Assembly (NCBI GenBank): GCA_007570785.1
Contig: ML664176.1
Span: 1,353,296 to 1,417,295, forward strand
Source: Antilocapra americana
Taxonomy: Eukaryota; Chordata; Mammalia; Artiodactyla; Antilocapridae
Length of the DNA: 64,000 nucleotides
Direction of reading: 5' to 3'
Part shown: positions 12,655-24,242 of the stretch, piece by piece
How the letters are laid out: each line of letters begins with the position of its first letter
Position numbering within the stretch: the stretch's first letter is position 1
Notes under the pieces: generated by a model
The model's input: only the letters and a program-made list of their open reading frames with translations
What the model was told of the DNA's origin: nothing
Databases searched by the model: none
Made by a program: the position numbers and the translations under genes

Positions 12655-13000
12655 GGGAGAAGGAGACCGGGAAGAGCAAAAGGGAGAGAGCAGGCGGCGG
12701 CTGGCGGGCGGGCGAGCGAGAGCGCAAGGGAGCGCGCGGAGTGTGTCTGGGTGGACGTGAGTGTGCGCCCGAGAGGGGCTGGGAGGCGGGTCTGGCCACT
12801 GGCAGCGCTAGCGAGAGCTTCTCCAGCCGGCCCCCACACCCACATTCCCCACCCTCCAGACCCCAGACCGAGAGCCGCGGACTGGCTGCCAATTTTGGGA
12901 GGTGGGGAAGAGTGGAGGAGGACGGCAGAGCTTCCCTTGCCCCAGTCCTCCCCTTTCCTCGGCCCAGGGACAGCAATTAAGATTGTGAGATTGATTCTGT
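12637..13000 (-). promoter_or_regulatory. RORA: Core/proximal promoter region of RORA isoform alpha-1
   Basis: This is the DNA directly upstream of the recognisable RORA leader. It starts with an 18-base A run on the plus strand (T18 on the RORA strand, 12637-12654), then a GC-rich, CpG-rich stretch to about 12830, grading into mixed sequence. Its role is inferred from position; no initiator or factor site was proven. Confidence 0.65.
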
Positions 13001-15950
13001 ACCTACTTCTGGGACTCTCTCGGGAGCAGAACTCGTCCCCATCAGCAGCCAGTCTGGGAAGAGACAAATCCGGCTGTCCACGTTGGGGACTCGCAGGTAG
13101 CCCCCGCCAGCCCAGCCCAGGACTGAGGAGATACTGAAAAGGAATTCGACCTGCGCTGACATCCCCAGGAAGGCAGAGGGTGGGGGAACTGAGGGTGTGG
13201 CACTTATTACTTTGGGATGGGACGTCCAGTGGGTTTCCCGTATCGCTTTGATGTAACTGTGTGAGTTTAGAATTGCCACGGAGAGCCAATTTCTGGTATG
13301 GTTGGAAGAGGTCGCTTTGAGCGCCTTTGCTGTTTTCTCCGAGAAGGATCCAGAAACCACTTGGCAGAGCAGTTTCCACTGGAGAAAACTTTGGCCTTCG
13401 ATGATTATCTAAGCTGGATGAAATATGCCACACTGCCTCCAGTTCATGTGTAGCTGCTAATTGTCAATCCCCGTGGTATTACTGCTATTAAATGTACAGT
13501 CTCATCCATAAAAGGTATACTAGAGAGGCGTTAATAACATCTGGATGATAAAATTCAGATAATTAACAGCTTTTAGTAAGTCACATCATTGTAGGCATCA
13601 TTCTGCACACCTAGCTTTCACTGAAACTCCCCAGCACATAGTAGGTGCTGAATGAAACCCAAGGGTGGCAAAGAACTGCAGCAGTGTTACTTTGATCCCA
13701 AACTCCAGTATGAAGGAACAGTACAAATTGAATGAGTGGAAAATATTCAGGTGGTAGCAGCTTGATTTTCTTGTCTCAGTACTCAATCCACCATTTCCTA
13801 TTGCCTGCGGAGACAGTGATGAAATCAGTACATTTTTAACACATACCCCCACCTTTCTTTTAGAAGATTTGCAAATTTTGACAACAAAAAATATTGTTAT
13901 ATACCAGAAGGTGGCATAAATATGTGTATTTAGGGGGTGGGGTGGGGAGGCAATCAGGGAACATTTTGCTTTTTGCTAACTTCCTGATTTGGAAAAAAAG
14001 ACTTTTCAAAAATAAGAGAAAAAAACCCTAGTTAGATAATAGCCTAAGAGGAATCTCCATATGCCCAACTTCACACATGGTTTGTATTACCGTTACTGAT
14101 CTTGGTCTGATTTCAGATACACAATGCTATTTGCCATGGTCTGTGTGTTAATCAGCAAAACCTGTGGTCCACTCTTCGGAGTGATGTAAATGAGATGTGA
14201 ACAGTTTTGATACCTTAATCCAGTCTCTGCAAGGAACCCTGGCTTTTGCCTGTCTGTTGGCGCCTACAAACAATGCCATGATTGTCTCCTCCCTGCCCCC
14301 CAAATCAGATGTGTGGGTTTCCCCATACATCAAAGCACAGATTTCCAGAGCAGTGTTCACACCTTTTATAACAGGTTAGCAGTAGCCTAATAAATTTCCT
14401 GATGCATTTGACCCAGCATGTCACATTTGACTTTTCTAAGTAAACAAATGTATCAAAGTGCATAGCTTAATGAACAAGTTCCTCTGGGACAGTAAGTATG
14501 TCAAAACACATCCATGGCCCCATATTTATTTTCAAATATTTGGGAGGAAAAAAAACTTTTCCTATTAAATTTCACCAATGATTCTATTTGGGATGCAAAC
14601 AGTTTAAAAAATATCTATGGCTCATTTTAGCTACCAGTTAACATTTTGGGTGAAAGCTATTCCCTCGGGCCTTTACTTGGTTCCTTTGCTATTCTCCTTT
14701 GACTAAACTGGTATCTGTTTACCTAGGAAAAACTGTCCTGAATATGGCCCTAGTGACCTTAGTTAAAGATAGAGTTCATATTCCCCTCCGCAGTAAATTC
14801 CAGCTCCCAAAAGCCACTTCTCCTGCCTTCCTAAAACAATTACTGCTTCTGCAATTTAAAACAATTGGGAACTCATGTGCTTTCCTCAAGGGAAAAATAA
14901 AAGTGAATTAGATACATTGCTTGACTGTCAATCATTGTTACTAAAGTGTAAATTACTTGGATTGGGGAAGCAGTGATTAGGATTATATTTCTTTCCTTCC
15001 CTCATGTCCCTTCCCTGATTACTAATTAAGGCCTTCCAATTTTCCAAATATTTGGAAAGATGGCACCTTTCCTTAGACTCTGTTCATTGAGAAAGGGCAG
15101 TACTATTTGCTTAAAAAGGGTTATTTTACTTTGTACTACTGAGTTGAGACAATGGCTTAGAAAAACCTATGCTTTGTAGAAGAGAGAAGCCTAAAAAACC
15201 ATTCTGTGCAGACTCCTCTTGTCCTCACCAAACTCACCGGAACTCCCCTACCTCCTTTTCAGTCACAGGCTCCCCCCACCATGATAAATCTATGTTTTTC
15301 TTATTCCAAGATCATTATGGGGAAACTGGAGAGTTGGCTATGACTCCCCTCTCTCACTTCTGCCCTTTAATTTCAACAGCCTAACAGACTTGCCAGGTGC
15401 TTTCAATTCTAACTCTGTGCTATCTGCCCTTCCTATCTTTGGCTACCATATCACTCCAGTTCCAGACATTATTGCTGGCCTAAACCATTACCTTCCAAAT
15501 AACTGGCCTTCATTCTTATAACTATTCTAATCCATCCCAGAAAGCATTGCCAAGTTCATTATCTTGAACTACAGCTCTCATTTCCCACCATGTCACTCCC
15601 CTGCTTACAAGAGTTTAATGGCTCCCTATTGCCTATCCAATTAACCACTAACTAGTCAACAAGGTATTCAAGGCTCTACCTCACTTATCCCTGCAATAGC
15701 AATGGCAAATTGATCTCATCTCATGAGGCACTCCTGAGGTCAGTTGAAAAGGTGTGGGCTGTGATCGATGAACGCTATCTCCCTAGGGTGGAGGACTAGG
15801 AGCAGGATACTGGTGCCAGGAGTCTGCCAAACTGCCTGGCATCCTTACATACTGCCTGCAATCCATGTGTAATTCTCAGACCAGGCCATGTGCCACTTCC
15901 CTGTCCTCCTACTTGTGGTGCAGGATACACGCAGACATTTGCTTCTGCCT
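13001..15950. other. Near-upstream region of RORA; unique DNA, no gene seen
   Basis: No young repeats. An L2-like scrap lies at about 13615-13660 (CAGCACATAGTAGGTGCTGAATGAA). The block at about 13200-13400 keeps CpGs (CGCTTTGAGCGCC and others) and may be promoter-associated. Frames such as 14148-14360 and 14699-14911 show no recognisable domain. Confidence 0.45.
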
Positions 15951-16150
15951 CTTCCCTGGTGGCTCAGCGCTGGGTAAAGAAACTGTCTGCCAATGCAGGA
16001 GATGCAGGTTCAATCCCTTGGTTTGGAAGATCCCTTGGAAAAGGGAATGGCAACCCACTCCAGTATTCTCGCCTGGAAAATTCCATGGAGAGAGGAGCCT
16101 AGTGGGTCACACAGAGTCAGACATGACTTAGAGACTAAACAACAGCAACA
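15951..16150 (+). mobile_element. Bov-tA type SINE
   Basis: tRNA-derived head (CTTCCCTGGTGGCTCAG) followed by the Bov-A body (GGCAACCCACTCCAGTATTC) and the AGTCAGACATGACTTAG end, with a CAACAGCAACA tail. Confidence 0.95.
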
Positions 16151-17380
16151 AAACAACTTCTCCTGAAATGTCCTTTCTGTCTTCTCTGTTAACTGAATCC
16201 CTACATTTCTTTAAAGGTCTGTTCTACTGGGTTAGTCAAAATGTCCATTCCAGAGTGGATTGCCATGCCTTTGTCCATGAGGGGACTCTTCTATACAACT
16301 TTTATTTACTCTAAACTATATATTTGAACTGTCTTAGTACTTTGCACCCCTCTTAAGGCACCTGGTTGAACATCTACCTTACCCTCCCTAGAGGAAGATC
16401 CATTCCTATAAAACAGAGGTTTACCCTTGCACCTAGGAGGCACATATTAGAGTTAGTGGATTTGAGAAATGGTCTTAATCATAAGGTAGCATGTCCACAC
16501 AGTGATTCCATTACACAACATGAATGAAAACCTTAGTGTTTCAACTTTCAATCACTTGAAATAAGCCTTTCTTTACTGGGTAAAAGATTAGTTGACATGT
16601 ATGGGCTGTTAAAATTTATATATGCAAAAAAAATTGTTGACAGTTATTTTCTTTGCGTTTCTTGGAGAGAAAGAGAAGGAAAGTTATGGAAATATACAGA
16701 ATTTCCCTGGGAGAGGGGAGCTTTCTACAACATGCCTAAGAACAAAGAAGACAGAAAATTAAAACCAAGTGCCAAGGCAACAAGTTTCCTTTCTTTCAAC
16801 AAAGCATCAAGAAACTGAAACTGGACATGATGCTCCAAATAGAAGAAAGTCAAAAGAAAATGTAGCAGCTCTTGGGCATGGGAGGGGCTTCCCCATCCTC
16901 TGGCAAGGTGTGTAGGCTGATAGTCAGAGCCACCTCAACTAAAAAAGTCCACATTAAGAAGACCCCTTTGTTCAACCTGGGGAAGGAACAATGTAAATCT
17001 CAAGTCCACATAGAGGGGAAGAGGAGAGCCAGTCTTGCCAGATGCTTGCAAGTAAAAAGAAAGATGAAGGCCTGAAACACCCACTCTGGATAATCCTCTC
17101 TATCTCTCTTCCTATTTTGTACAAGAGGAAACCAAAATGCAGGAAAGTGACTTGCTCAAGACCACCCAATTAATCCATCCTGCCATGGATGTGGAATCCT
17201 CTGATTACCTGAATTCAAGACCCACTCTGCCACGTACTAGCGCTGTGGACAAGGATGTTACTCACCATTTGTATGATATTTCCTCAGCTATAGATGAGGG
17301 TTATTAGAAGGGTTAGAGAAGACAAACCTTCTAAATCCTTCCAAAATTCTTGCTACTCAAAATGTTGCTATTATCCTTAT
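16151..17380. other. Intergenic DNA with fossil repeat; no gene seen
   Basis: Mostly unique DNA. About 17095-17170 resembles a reverse-oriented MIR (AGAGGAAACCAAAATGCAGG, then GACTTGCTCAAGACCAC). The short frames have no recognisable product. Confidence 0.45.
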
Positions 17381-17584
17381 TAGTGTTAGTCACTCAGTCA
17401 TGTTCAACTCTTTGTGACCCTGTGGACTATAGCCCACCAGGCACCTCTGTCCATGGAATTCTCCAGGCAAGCATACTGGAGCAGGTAGCCATTTACCCTT
17501 CTCCAGGCGATCTTCCCAACCCAGGGATTGAACCCAGGTATCCTACATCACAAGCAGATTACCATCTGAGCCACAGGGAAGCCC
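17381..17584 (-). mobile_element. Bov-tA type SINE
   Basis: Reverse complement of a Bov-tA SINE, from GTTAGTCACTCAGTCATGTT to the head region ending GAGCCACAGGGAAGCCC. Confidence 0.95.
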
Positions 17585-17754
17585 TAGTTACACATTTTTA
17601 ATAAAATAACTATATAAAACTTCATTATCCAATGCAGTAACCACTGGATGCATGTGGGTATTGAGAACTTGAAATGTGGCTAATTCAAATTGTAATATAT
17701 GATAAGTGTTACAAATTCACATTAGATTTTGAAGACAGTATAAACATTCAAAAA

Positions 17755-18409
17755 AACTAAGATCATGGGATCCGGTCCCATCACTTCATGGCAAGTAGGT
17801 GGGGAAACAATGGAAACAGTGACAGACTATTTTCTTGGGCTCCAAAATCACTGCAGATGGTGACTGCAGCCATGAAATTAAAAGATGCTTGCTCTTTGGA
17901 AGAAAAGCTATGACCAACTTAGACAGGATATTAAAAAGCAGAGACATTACTTTGCCAACAAAGGTCCATCTAGTCAAAACTACGGTTTTTCCAGTAGTCA
18001 TGTACGGATGTGAGAGTTGGGCCATAAAGAAAGCTAAGCACCAAAGAAATCATGCTTTGGAACTGTGATGTTGGAGAAGACTCTTGAGTGTCCCTTGGAC
18101 TACAAGGAGTTCAAACAAGTCAATCCTAAAGGAAATCGGTCCTGAATATTAATTGGAAGGACTGATGCTGAAGCTGAAGCTGAAGCTCTTGATGCCAAGA
18201 GCTAACTCATTGGAAAAGACCCTGGTGCTTGAAACATTGAAGGCAGGAGGAGAAGGGGATGACAGAAGATGAGATGGTTGGATGGCATCACTGACTCGAT
18301 AGACATGAGTTTGAGCAAGTTCCGGGAGTTGGTGATGGACAGGGAAGCCTGGCATGCTGCAGTCCATGAGGTCGCAAAGAGTCAGACACGACTGAGTGAC
18401 TGAACTGAA
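17755..18409 (+). mobile_element. BovB (RTE) LINE, 5'-truncated 3' end
   Basis: Matches the end of BovB ORF2 and the 3' tail: AAGATCATGGGATCCGGTCC at the start, then SKITADGDCSHEIKR-like coding, the VVMYGCESWAIKKA block, and the terminal GACACGACTGAGTGACTGAA. Frameshifts and stops break the frame. It has a local (GAAGCT)n expansion at about 18168-18187. Confidence 0.93.
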
Positions 18410-19648
18410 TACAAAAAATGTAGTGTTTCATTAATAATTTTATATTGATTGCATGTTGAAATGACAATAGTTTGGATATACTGGGTTAAATAAAATATAT
18501 TATTTAAATAATTTCATTTATTTTAACTTTTTAAGATCTGGCTACTAAAAACATAAAATTACTATGTGGTTCACATTATATATCTACTGGGCAGGGGTGG
18601 TATGGAATATATTAACATATGGTACATAGTAGGCATTCTAATGATTTAACTAGACTAACTGCTAGGTTTCATCTGAGGGCACCATTGGGTCAAGAGGTGG
18701 CATCCATCTTGTCATTTTACAAAATGTTAATTGTGCTCCTGCTTTTCATAGGGTATTAAGCTGAGTGCTAAGCAAAACTAGTGTGTTTTACAGGGAAAGT
18801 AAGATGCACTCACCAAAACTGACTGGTATTCAATGAGAAGGCTCTAGCTGCCTTAGAGACCACCGCAGAAAGAGCTAATAATCTCCCTCAGGGAATGAAA
18901 CCAGTCAGGGCTCTGTCCTAAGCAGCTAATGTTCCTTTGCTCACTTCTGAAACTGAGGCTGTGGACTTTGATAATAAAAAAAAGGCACTTGACCACATGC
19001 AATTGCCAAGGAACCGAAGAACAGGTGTCCTGCAGTCAGATGTTTCCAACCTGAAACACCCAAGCTTCCCCTGGATGGGGTGAGGTCTTGATGATGTACT
19101 GGGTCAGTGTCTGATTAAAGAACCACCATGAGCCTGCTGGTATTGAGCTCACTACCCTCTTTGGCTTTGGAAAACACAAGGGGAAAGAAACCTAGACTGT
19201 AAGCTCCTTGAAGGCAGGCACTGTGTCTCACTTGTTCCCTGGTGCATTCTCAGTGCTGAGTTCATTTGTCTAGCACACTGGTAATTGCAGTATTTGTTGA
19301 CTGAGTGAGTGGATGAGGTATTTTTTTTTAATAAAGAAGCTGTGAATGTATCAACAACTATAGGGGTACAATTTATTGAATACCTATTTAATATTAGATT
19401 CTAAATACCCTTTCATGTTTCATATATACTTTATAGATTAGGTTCCTCTACTTTGCCATGAAGCAATTTCTTTAACTTCTCTAAAGATCCATCTTTCTTT
19501 CTATACAATGAATTTGATCACTTTTTTTTGACCACTTAAAGCAGAGTTGGTGAGGGTCAGATAAGAAAGATGAAAGTGACTTGGGAATTCTTAGTGGAGT
19601 CCCTCCAAAAGAACTGTATTTGTGTTACCCAATATGATTGGCACTAGG
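18410..19648. other. Intergenic DNA with L2 fossil; no gene seen
   Basis: AT-rich unique DNA. About 19190-19320 resembles L2 in forward orientation (AAGCTCCTTGAAGGCAGG and later ATTTGTTGACTGAGTGAG). Confidence 0.45.
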
Positions 19649-19662
19649 AACATGTGGCACTT

Positions 19663-20122
19663 ATATACACAATGGAATATTACTCAGCATTAAAAAAAAA
19701 ATTCATTTGAATCAGTTCTACTCAGGTGGACGGAACTGGAGCCCATCATCTAGAGTGAAGTAAGCCAGAAGGAAAAACACCAATACAGTATACTAGTGCA
19801 TATATATGGAATCTAGAAAGACGGTAACGAGAACCCAGCATGCGAGACAGCAAAAGGAACGCAGATGTATAGAACAGACTCGTGGACTCTGTGGATGAGG
19901 GCAAGGGTGGGATGATATGGGAGAATGGCATTGAAACATGTTAATTATCATATGTGTAATCAATCACCAGCCCAGGATTGATGCTCGGGGCTGGTGCACT
20001 GAGATTTCCTGGGTGGAGGGAGGAGGGAGGGAGGAGGGAGGGGGGTTCTGGAGGGGGAGCATATGTAAACCCATGGTGATATCATGTCATTGTATGGCAA
20101 AACTAATAAAAAAAAAAAAAGA
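19663..20122 (+). mobile_element. Ruminant L1 (L1-BT type) 3' end with poly(A)
   Basis: A 5'-truncated L1: the end of the ORF2/3'UTR region (ACAATGGAATATTACTCAGC), the ruminant-specific 3'UTR, a G-rich polypurine block (about 20010-20060) and an A tail. It is flanked by a perfect 14-bp target-site duplication AACATGTGGCACTT (19649-19662 and 20123-20136), so both ends are defined to the base. Confidence 0.96.
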
Positions 20123-20689
20123 AACATGTGGCACTTGAGACATGGTTAATGTGAACTAATATTTTTTTTCCTTTTAAATAGATTAGTTTTTTTCAGGGAA
20201 GTTTTAGGATCAGCACAATTAAGCAAGAAGTGCAGAGATTTTTCATATACTTCCTGCTCCCACATACGCACTGCTTCTCCCAAAATAACATCCCCCACCA
20301 GAGTGGTACATTTGTTGTAATCAATGAACTTTTATATTGACAAATCATTATTACCCAGAGTCCTTAGTTTACATTAGTGTTGTATACTCTATGGGTTTTG
20401 ACAAATGTATAATGATATGTATCCACCATTATAGTACCATACAGAGTAGTTTCACTGCCCTAAAAATCCTCTGTGCTCCATCCTTCTCTCCTCCCAACCT
20501 CTAGCAACTACTGATCTTTTTACTGTCTCCATAGTTTTGCCTTTTCCAAAACATCACACAGTATGTAGCCTTTTAAGATGGGCTTCTTTCACTTGGTAAT
20601 ATGCATTTAAGTTTCTTCCATGTGATTTCATGGCTTAACAGCTGATTTCTTTTTAGCACCAGAGAGCATTCCATGTCTGGATATACCAT

Positions 20690-20884
20690 GGGCTTCCCTC
20701 ATAGCTCAGTTGGTAAAGAATCCGCCTGCAATGCAGGAGACCCCAGTTCGATTGCTAGGTTGGGAAGATCCCCTGGAGAAGGGAAAGGCTACCCACTCCA
20801 GTATTCTGGCCTGGAGGATTCCATGGACTGTATAGTCCCTGGGGTTGCAAAGAGTCGGACGTGACTGAGCGACTGTCACTTTCA
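20690..20884 (+). mobile_element. Bov-tA type SINE nested in L1
   Basis: Starts GGGCTTCCCTCATAGCTCAG and ends GACTGAGCGACTGTCACTTTC; lies inside the older antisense L1. Confidence 0.95.
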
Positions 20885-21049
20885 TTTATCCTTTCACCAA
20901 CTGAAGGACACTTTGGTTGCTTCGAAGTCATGGCAATTATGAATAAAGCTGCTTTAAATATCCACGTGCACATTTTCGCTTGGACTTGAGTTTTCAGTTC
21001 CTTTGTATAAATACCAAGGGGCCCAATTGCTGGGCCATATGGTAAGAGT

Positions 21050-21272
21050 GGGACTTCCTGGGTGGCTTAGAAGTAAAGAATTAACCTGCCATGCAGAAGA
21101 TGTGGGAGACTTTGTGAGTTCAATCCCTGGTAAGGAAGATTCCCTGGAGGAGGGAATGGCAACCCACTCCAATATTCTTGCCTGGAGAATCCCATGGACA
21201 GAGGAGCCTGACAGGCTACAGTCCACAGGGTTGCACAGAGTTGGATACGACTGAAGCAATTGAGTACACGTG
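21050..21272 (+). mobile_element. Bov-tA type SINE nested in L1
   Basis: Starts GGGACTTCCTGGGTGGCTTAG, carries the GGCAACCCACTCCAATATTC core, and ends near GGATACGACTGAAGC. The older L1 resumes after about 21272. Confidence 0.93.
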
Positions 21273-21475
21273 CATGGTATGTGTATGTTGCATTTTGAAA
21301 GGAATGACCAGAGCATCTCCCAAAGTGTTACACCATTTTACATTTCCGCCACCAATGAATTAGAGTTCTTGTTTTCTACACCCTCTCCAGTATTTGATAT
21401 TCTGGAGTCTGACCATTCTAAGAGGCTTGTAGTGGTATTTCGTTGTTCTACTTTTCATGTCCCTGATGACATATG

Positions 21476-22852
21476 CCAGAAAATATGGAAAACTCAGCAG
21501 TGGCCACAGGACTGGAAAAGGTCAGTTTTCATTCCAATCCCAAAGAAAGGCAATGCCAAAGAATGCTCGAACTACTACACAATTGTACTCATCTCACACG
21601 CTAGTAAAGTAATGCTTATATTTCTCCAAGCCAGGCTTCAGCAATACATGATCTGTGAACTTCCAGATGTTCAAGATGGTTTTAGAAAAAGCAGAGGAAC
21701 CAGAGATCAAATTGCCAGCATCTGATGGATCACCAAAAAAGCAAGAGAGTTCCAGAAAAACACCTATTTCTGCTTTATTGACTATGCCAAGGCCTTTGAT
21801 GGTGTGGATCACAATAAACTGTGGAAAATTCTGAAAGAGAGGGGCATACCAGACCACCTGACATGCCTCTTGAGAACTCTGTATGCAGATTAGGAAGCAA
21901 CAGTTAGAACTGGACATGGAACAACAGACTGGTTCCAAACAGGAAAAGGAGTACATCAAGGCTGTATATTGTCACCCTGCTTACTTAACTTATATGCAGA
22001 GTGCATCATGAGAAACACTGGGCTAGAGGACACACAAGCTGGAATCAAGATTGCCAGGAGAACCTCAGATATGCAGATGACACCACCCTTATGGCAGAAA
22101 GTGAGGAAGAACTAAAGAAAGAACCTCTTGATGAAAGTGAAAGAGGAGAATGAAAAAGTTGGCTTAAAGCTCAACATTCAGAAAACTAAGATCATGGCAT
22201 CCGGTCTATCACTTCATGGCAGATAGATGGGGAAACAGTGGAAACAGCTTCTGACTTTATTTTTCTGGGCTCCAAAATCACAGCAGATGGTGATTGCAGC
22301 AATGAAATTAAAAGACACTTACTCCTTGGAAGGAAAGTTATGACCAACCTAGACAGCATATTAAAAAACAGAGACATTACTTTGCCAACAAAAGTCCCTC
22401 TAGTCAAGGCTATTGTTTCTCCAGTAGTCATGTATGGATGTGAGAGTTGGACTGTGAAGAAAGCTGAGCACTGAAGAATTGATGCTTTTGAACTGTGGTG
22501 TTGGAGAAGACCCTTAAGAGTCCCTTGGACTGCAAGGAGATCCAACCAGTCCATCCTAAGGGAGATCAGTCCTGGGTGTTCATTGGAAGGACTGATGTTG
22601 AAGCTGCAGTTCCAATATTTTGGCCACCTGATGGGAAGAGCTGACTCATTGGAAAAGACCCTGATGCTGGGAAAGATTGAGGGCAGGAGGAGAAGGGGAT
22701 GACAGAGGATGAGATGGCTGGATGGCATCATCGACTCAATGGCCATGGGTTTGGGTAGACTCCAGGAGTTCGTGATAGACAGGGAGGACTGGCATGCTGC
22801 GGTTCATGAGCTTGCCAAGAGTTGGACACAACTGAGCGACTGAACTGACTGA
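21476..22852 (+). mobile_element. BovB LINE, 5'-truncated, with 10-bp target duplication
   Basis: Contains the BovB reverse-transcriptase region from the KIWKTQQWPQDWKRS-like block onward, the catalytic YADD codons at 22070-22081, and the 3' tail. A 10-bp duplication ATGACATATG flanks it (21466-21475 and 22853-22862), and the host L1 continues on both sides. In-frame stops and shifts make it inactive. Confidence 0.95.
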
Positions 22853-23838
22853 ATGACATATGATGTAGAGCATCTTTTCATATGCTTATTTGCCATCTGT
22901 ATACTTTCTTTAATGAGGTGTCAGTTCAGATCTTTTGCCCGTTTTTAAGTGGGCTGTTTGTTTTCTTGCTGTTGATTTTTAAGTTATTTGTATATTTTAG
23001 ATACTATACTTATCAGATATATCTTTTAGAAATACTGTATTTTCTCTCAGTCTATGGCTAGTCTTCTCATTCTCTTGACACTATCTTTCAATATTAATTT
23101 TAATGAAGTCCAGTTTATCAATTCTTCCTTTCACGGATCATACTTATGATATTATATCTGAAAAGTTATCACTGTTTCCAAGGTCATCTAGATTTTCTCC
23201 TTTGTTACCTTCTAAGAATTTTAATAGTTTTGTGTGATGCCTTTAGGAATATGATGCATTTTGAGTTAATATTTATGAAATGTTTTAAGGTCTGTCTCTA
23301 GGTTCTATTTTGCATGTAAATGTCCAAATGTTCAAGCACCATTTTTTAAAAAGACTGTTTTCTCCTGTGTATTATCTTTACTCCTCTTTTAAAAGTCAGT
23401 TGACTTAATTTATGTGGGTAAATTTCTGAGCTCTCTGTTATGTTCTATCGATCTGTTTGTCTATTCTTTCACCAATACCACACTGTCTTGATTACTGTAG
23501 CTGGGAAGTAGATTTTTAAATTTTATTTTATGCCAATTAAATTGAAATAGTCATATATAGCTAGTGGTCATTGTAGTGGATGGTGCAGGCCTTTCATTTC
23601 AAGTTTTAATCTTTTGAACTGCTGAGCCACCTTCACAAGGATAGCCACTAATAGGTTTTAGGTTCCATAAATATTTATTTTACACCCACTGCAGAAAGAT
23701 TCGTTAAGAGATTCTAAGATGAATCAGGTAGATTTTATATCCTCTATGAGAAGCCAAGACAAGTCAGTCAGCACCTGAATTCCAAGCTATGTAGCATTAA
23801 ATGCCATAGGACAGGTTCAGATCAAGTGCTAGGATTTT

Positions 23839-24226
23839 TTTAAAAATATTTTTAAATTTATTATTATTATTATTTTATCTTTACATTATCGTGTTGGTTT
23901 TGCCATACATTGACATGAATCCGCCATGGGTATACATGTGTTCCCCTTCCAGAAACCCCCTCCCACCTCCCTCCTGATTCCATCTCTCTGGGTCATCCTG
24001 GTGCACCAACCCTGAGCACCCTTATCTAGCATCAAACCTAGGCTGGCGATTGATTTCACATTTGATAATTTACATCTTTCAATGCCATTCTCCCATCTCA
24101 TCCCACCCTCGCCCTCTCCCATAGAGTCCAAAAGACTGTTCTATACATCTGCGTCTCTTTTGCTGTCTCGCAAAAACTGGAAATAGATCTGCCATATGAC
24201 CCAGCAATCCCACTGCTGGGCATACA
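23839..24226 (-). mobile_element. Ruminant L1 3' end with internal inversion (twin-priming type)
   Basis: The left part (23839 to about 24172) is the antisense L1-BT 3' end with its T-rich tail first. The right part (about 24173-24226) is a short sense-strand ORF2 segment (CATATGACCCAGCAATCCCA). A perfect 16-bp duplication CAAGTGCTAGGATTTT flanks the whole (23823-23838 and 24227-24242), so it is one insertion event. Confidence 0.93.
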
Positions 24227-24242
24227 CAAGTGCTAGGATTTT

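Larger units (their letters stand above)
20180..23505 (-). mobile_element. Old mammalian L1, 3' part, interrupted by two SINEs and a BovB
   Basis: Reading the minus strand gives L1 ORF2 C-terminal and 3'UTR sequence. The plus strand shows familiar antisense L1 text such as AGTCCTTAGTTTACATTAG, GGGCCCAATTGCTGGGCCAT and GTATATTTTAGATACTA. It is heavily diverged. Insertions at 20690-20884, 21050-21272 and 21476-22852 split it into four pieces. Subfamily not assigned. Confidence 0.75.
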
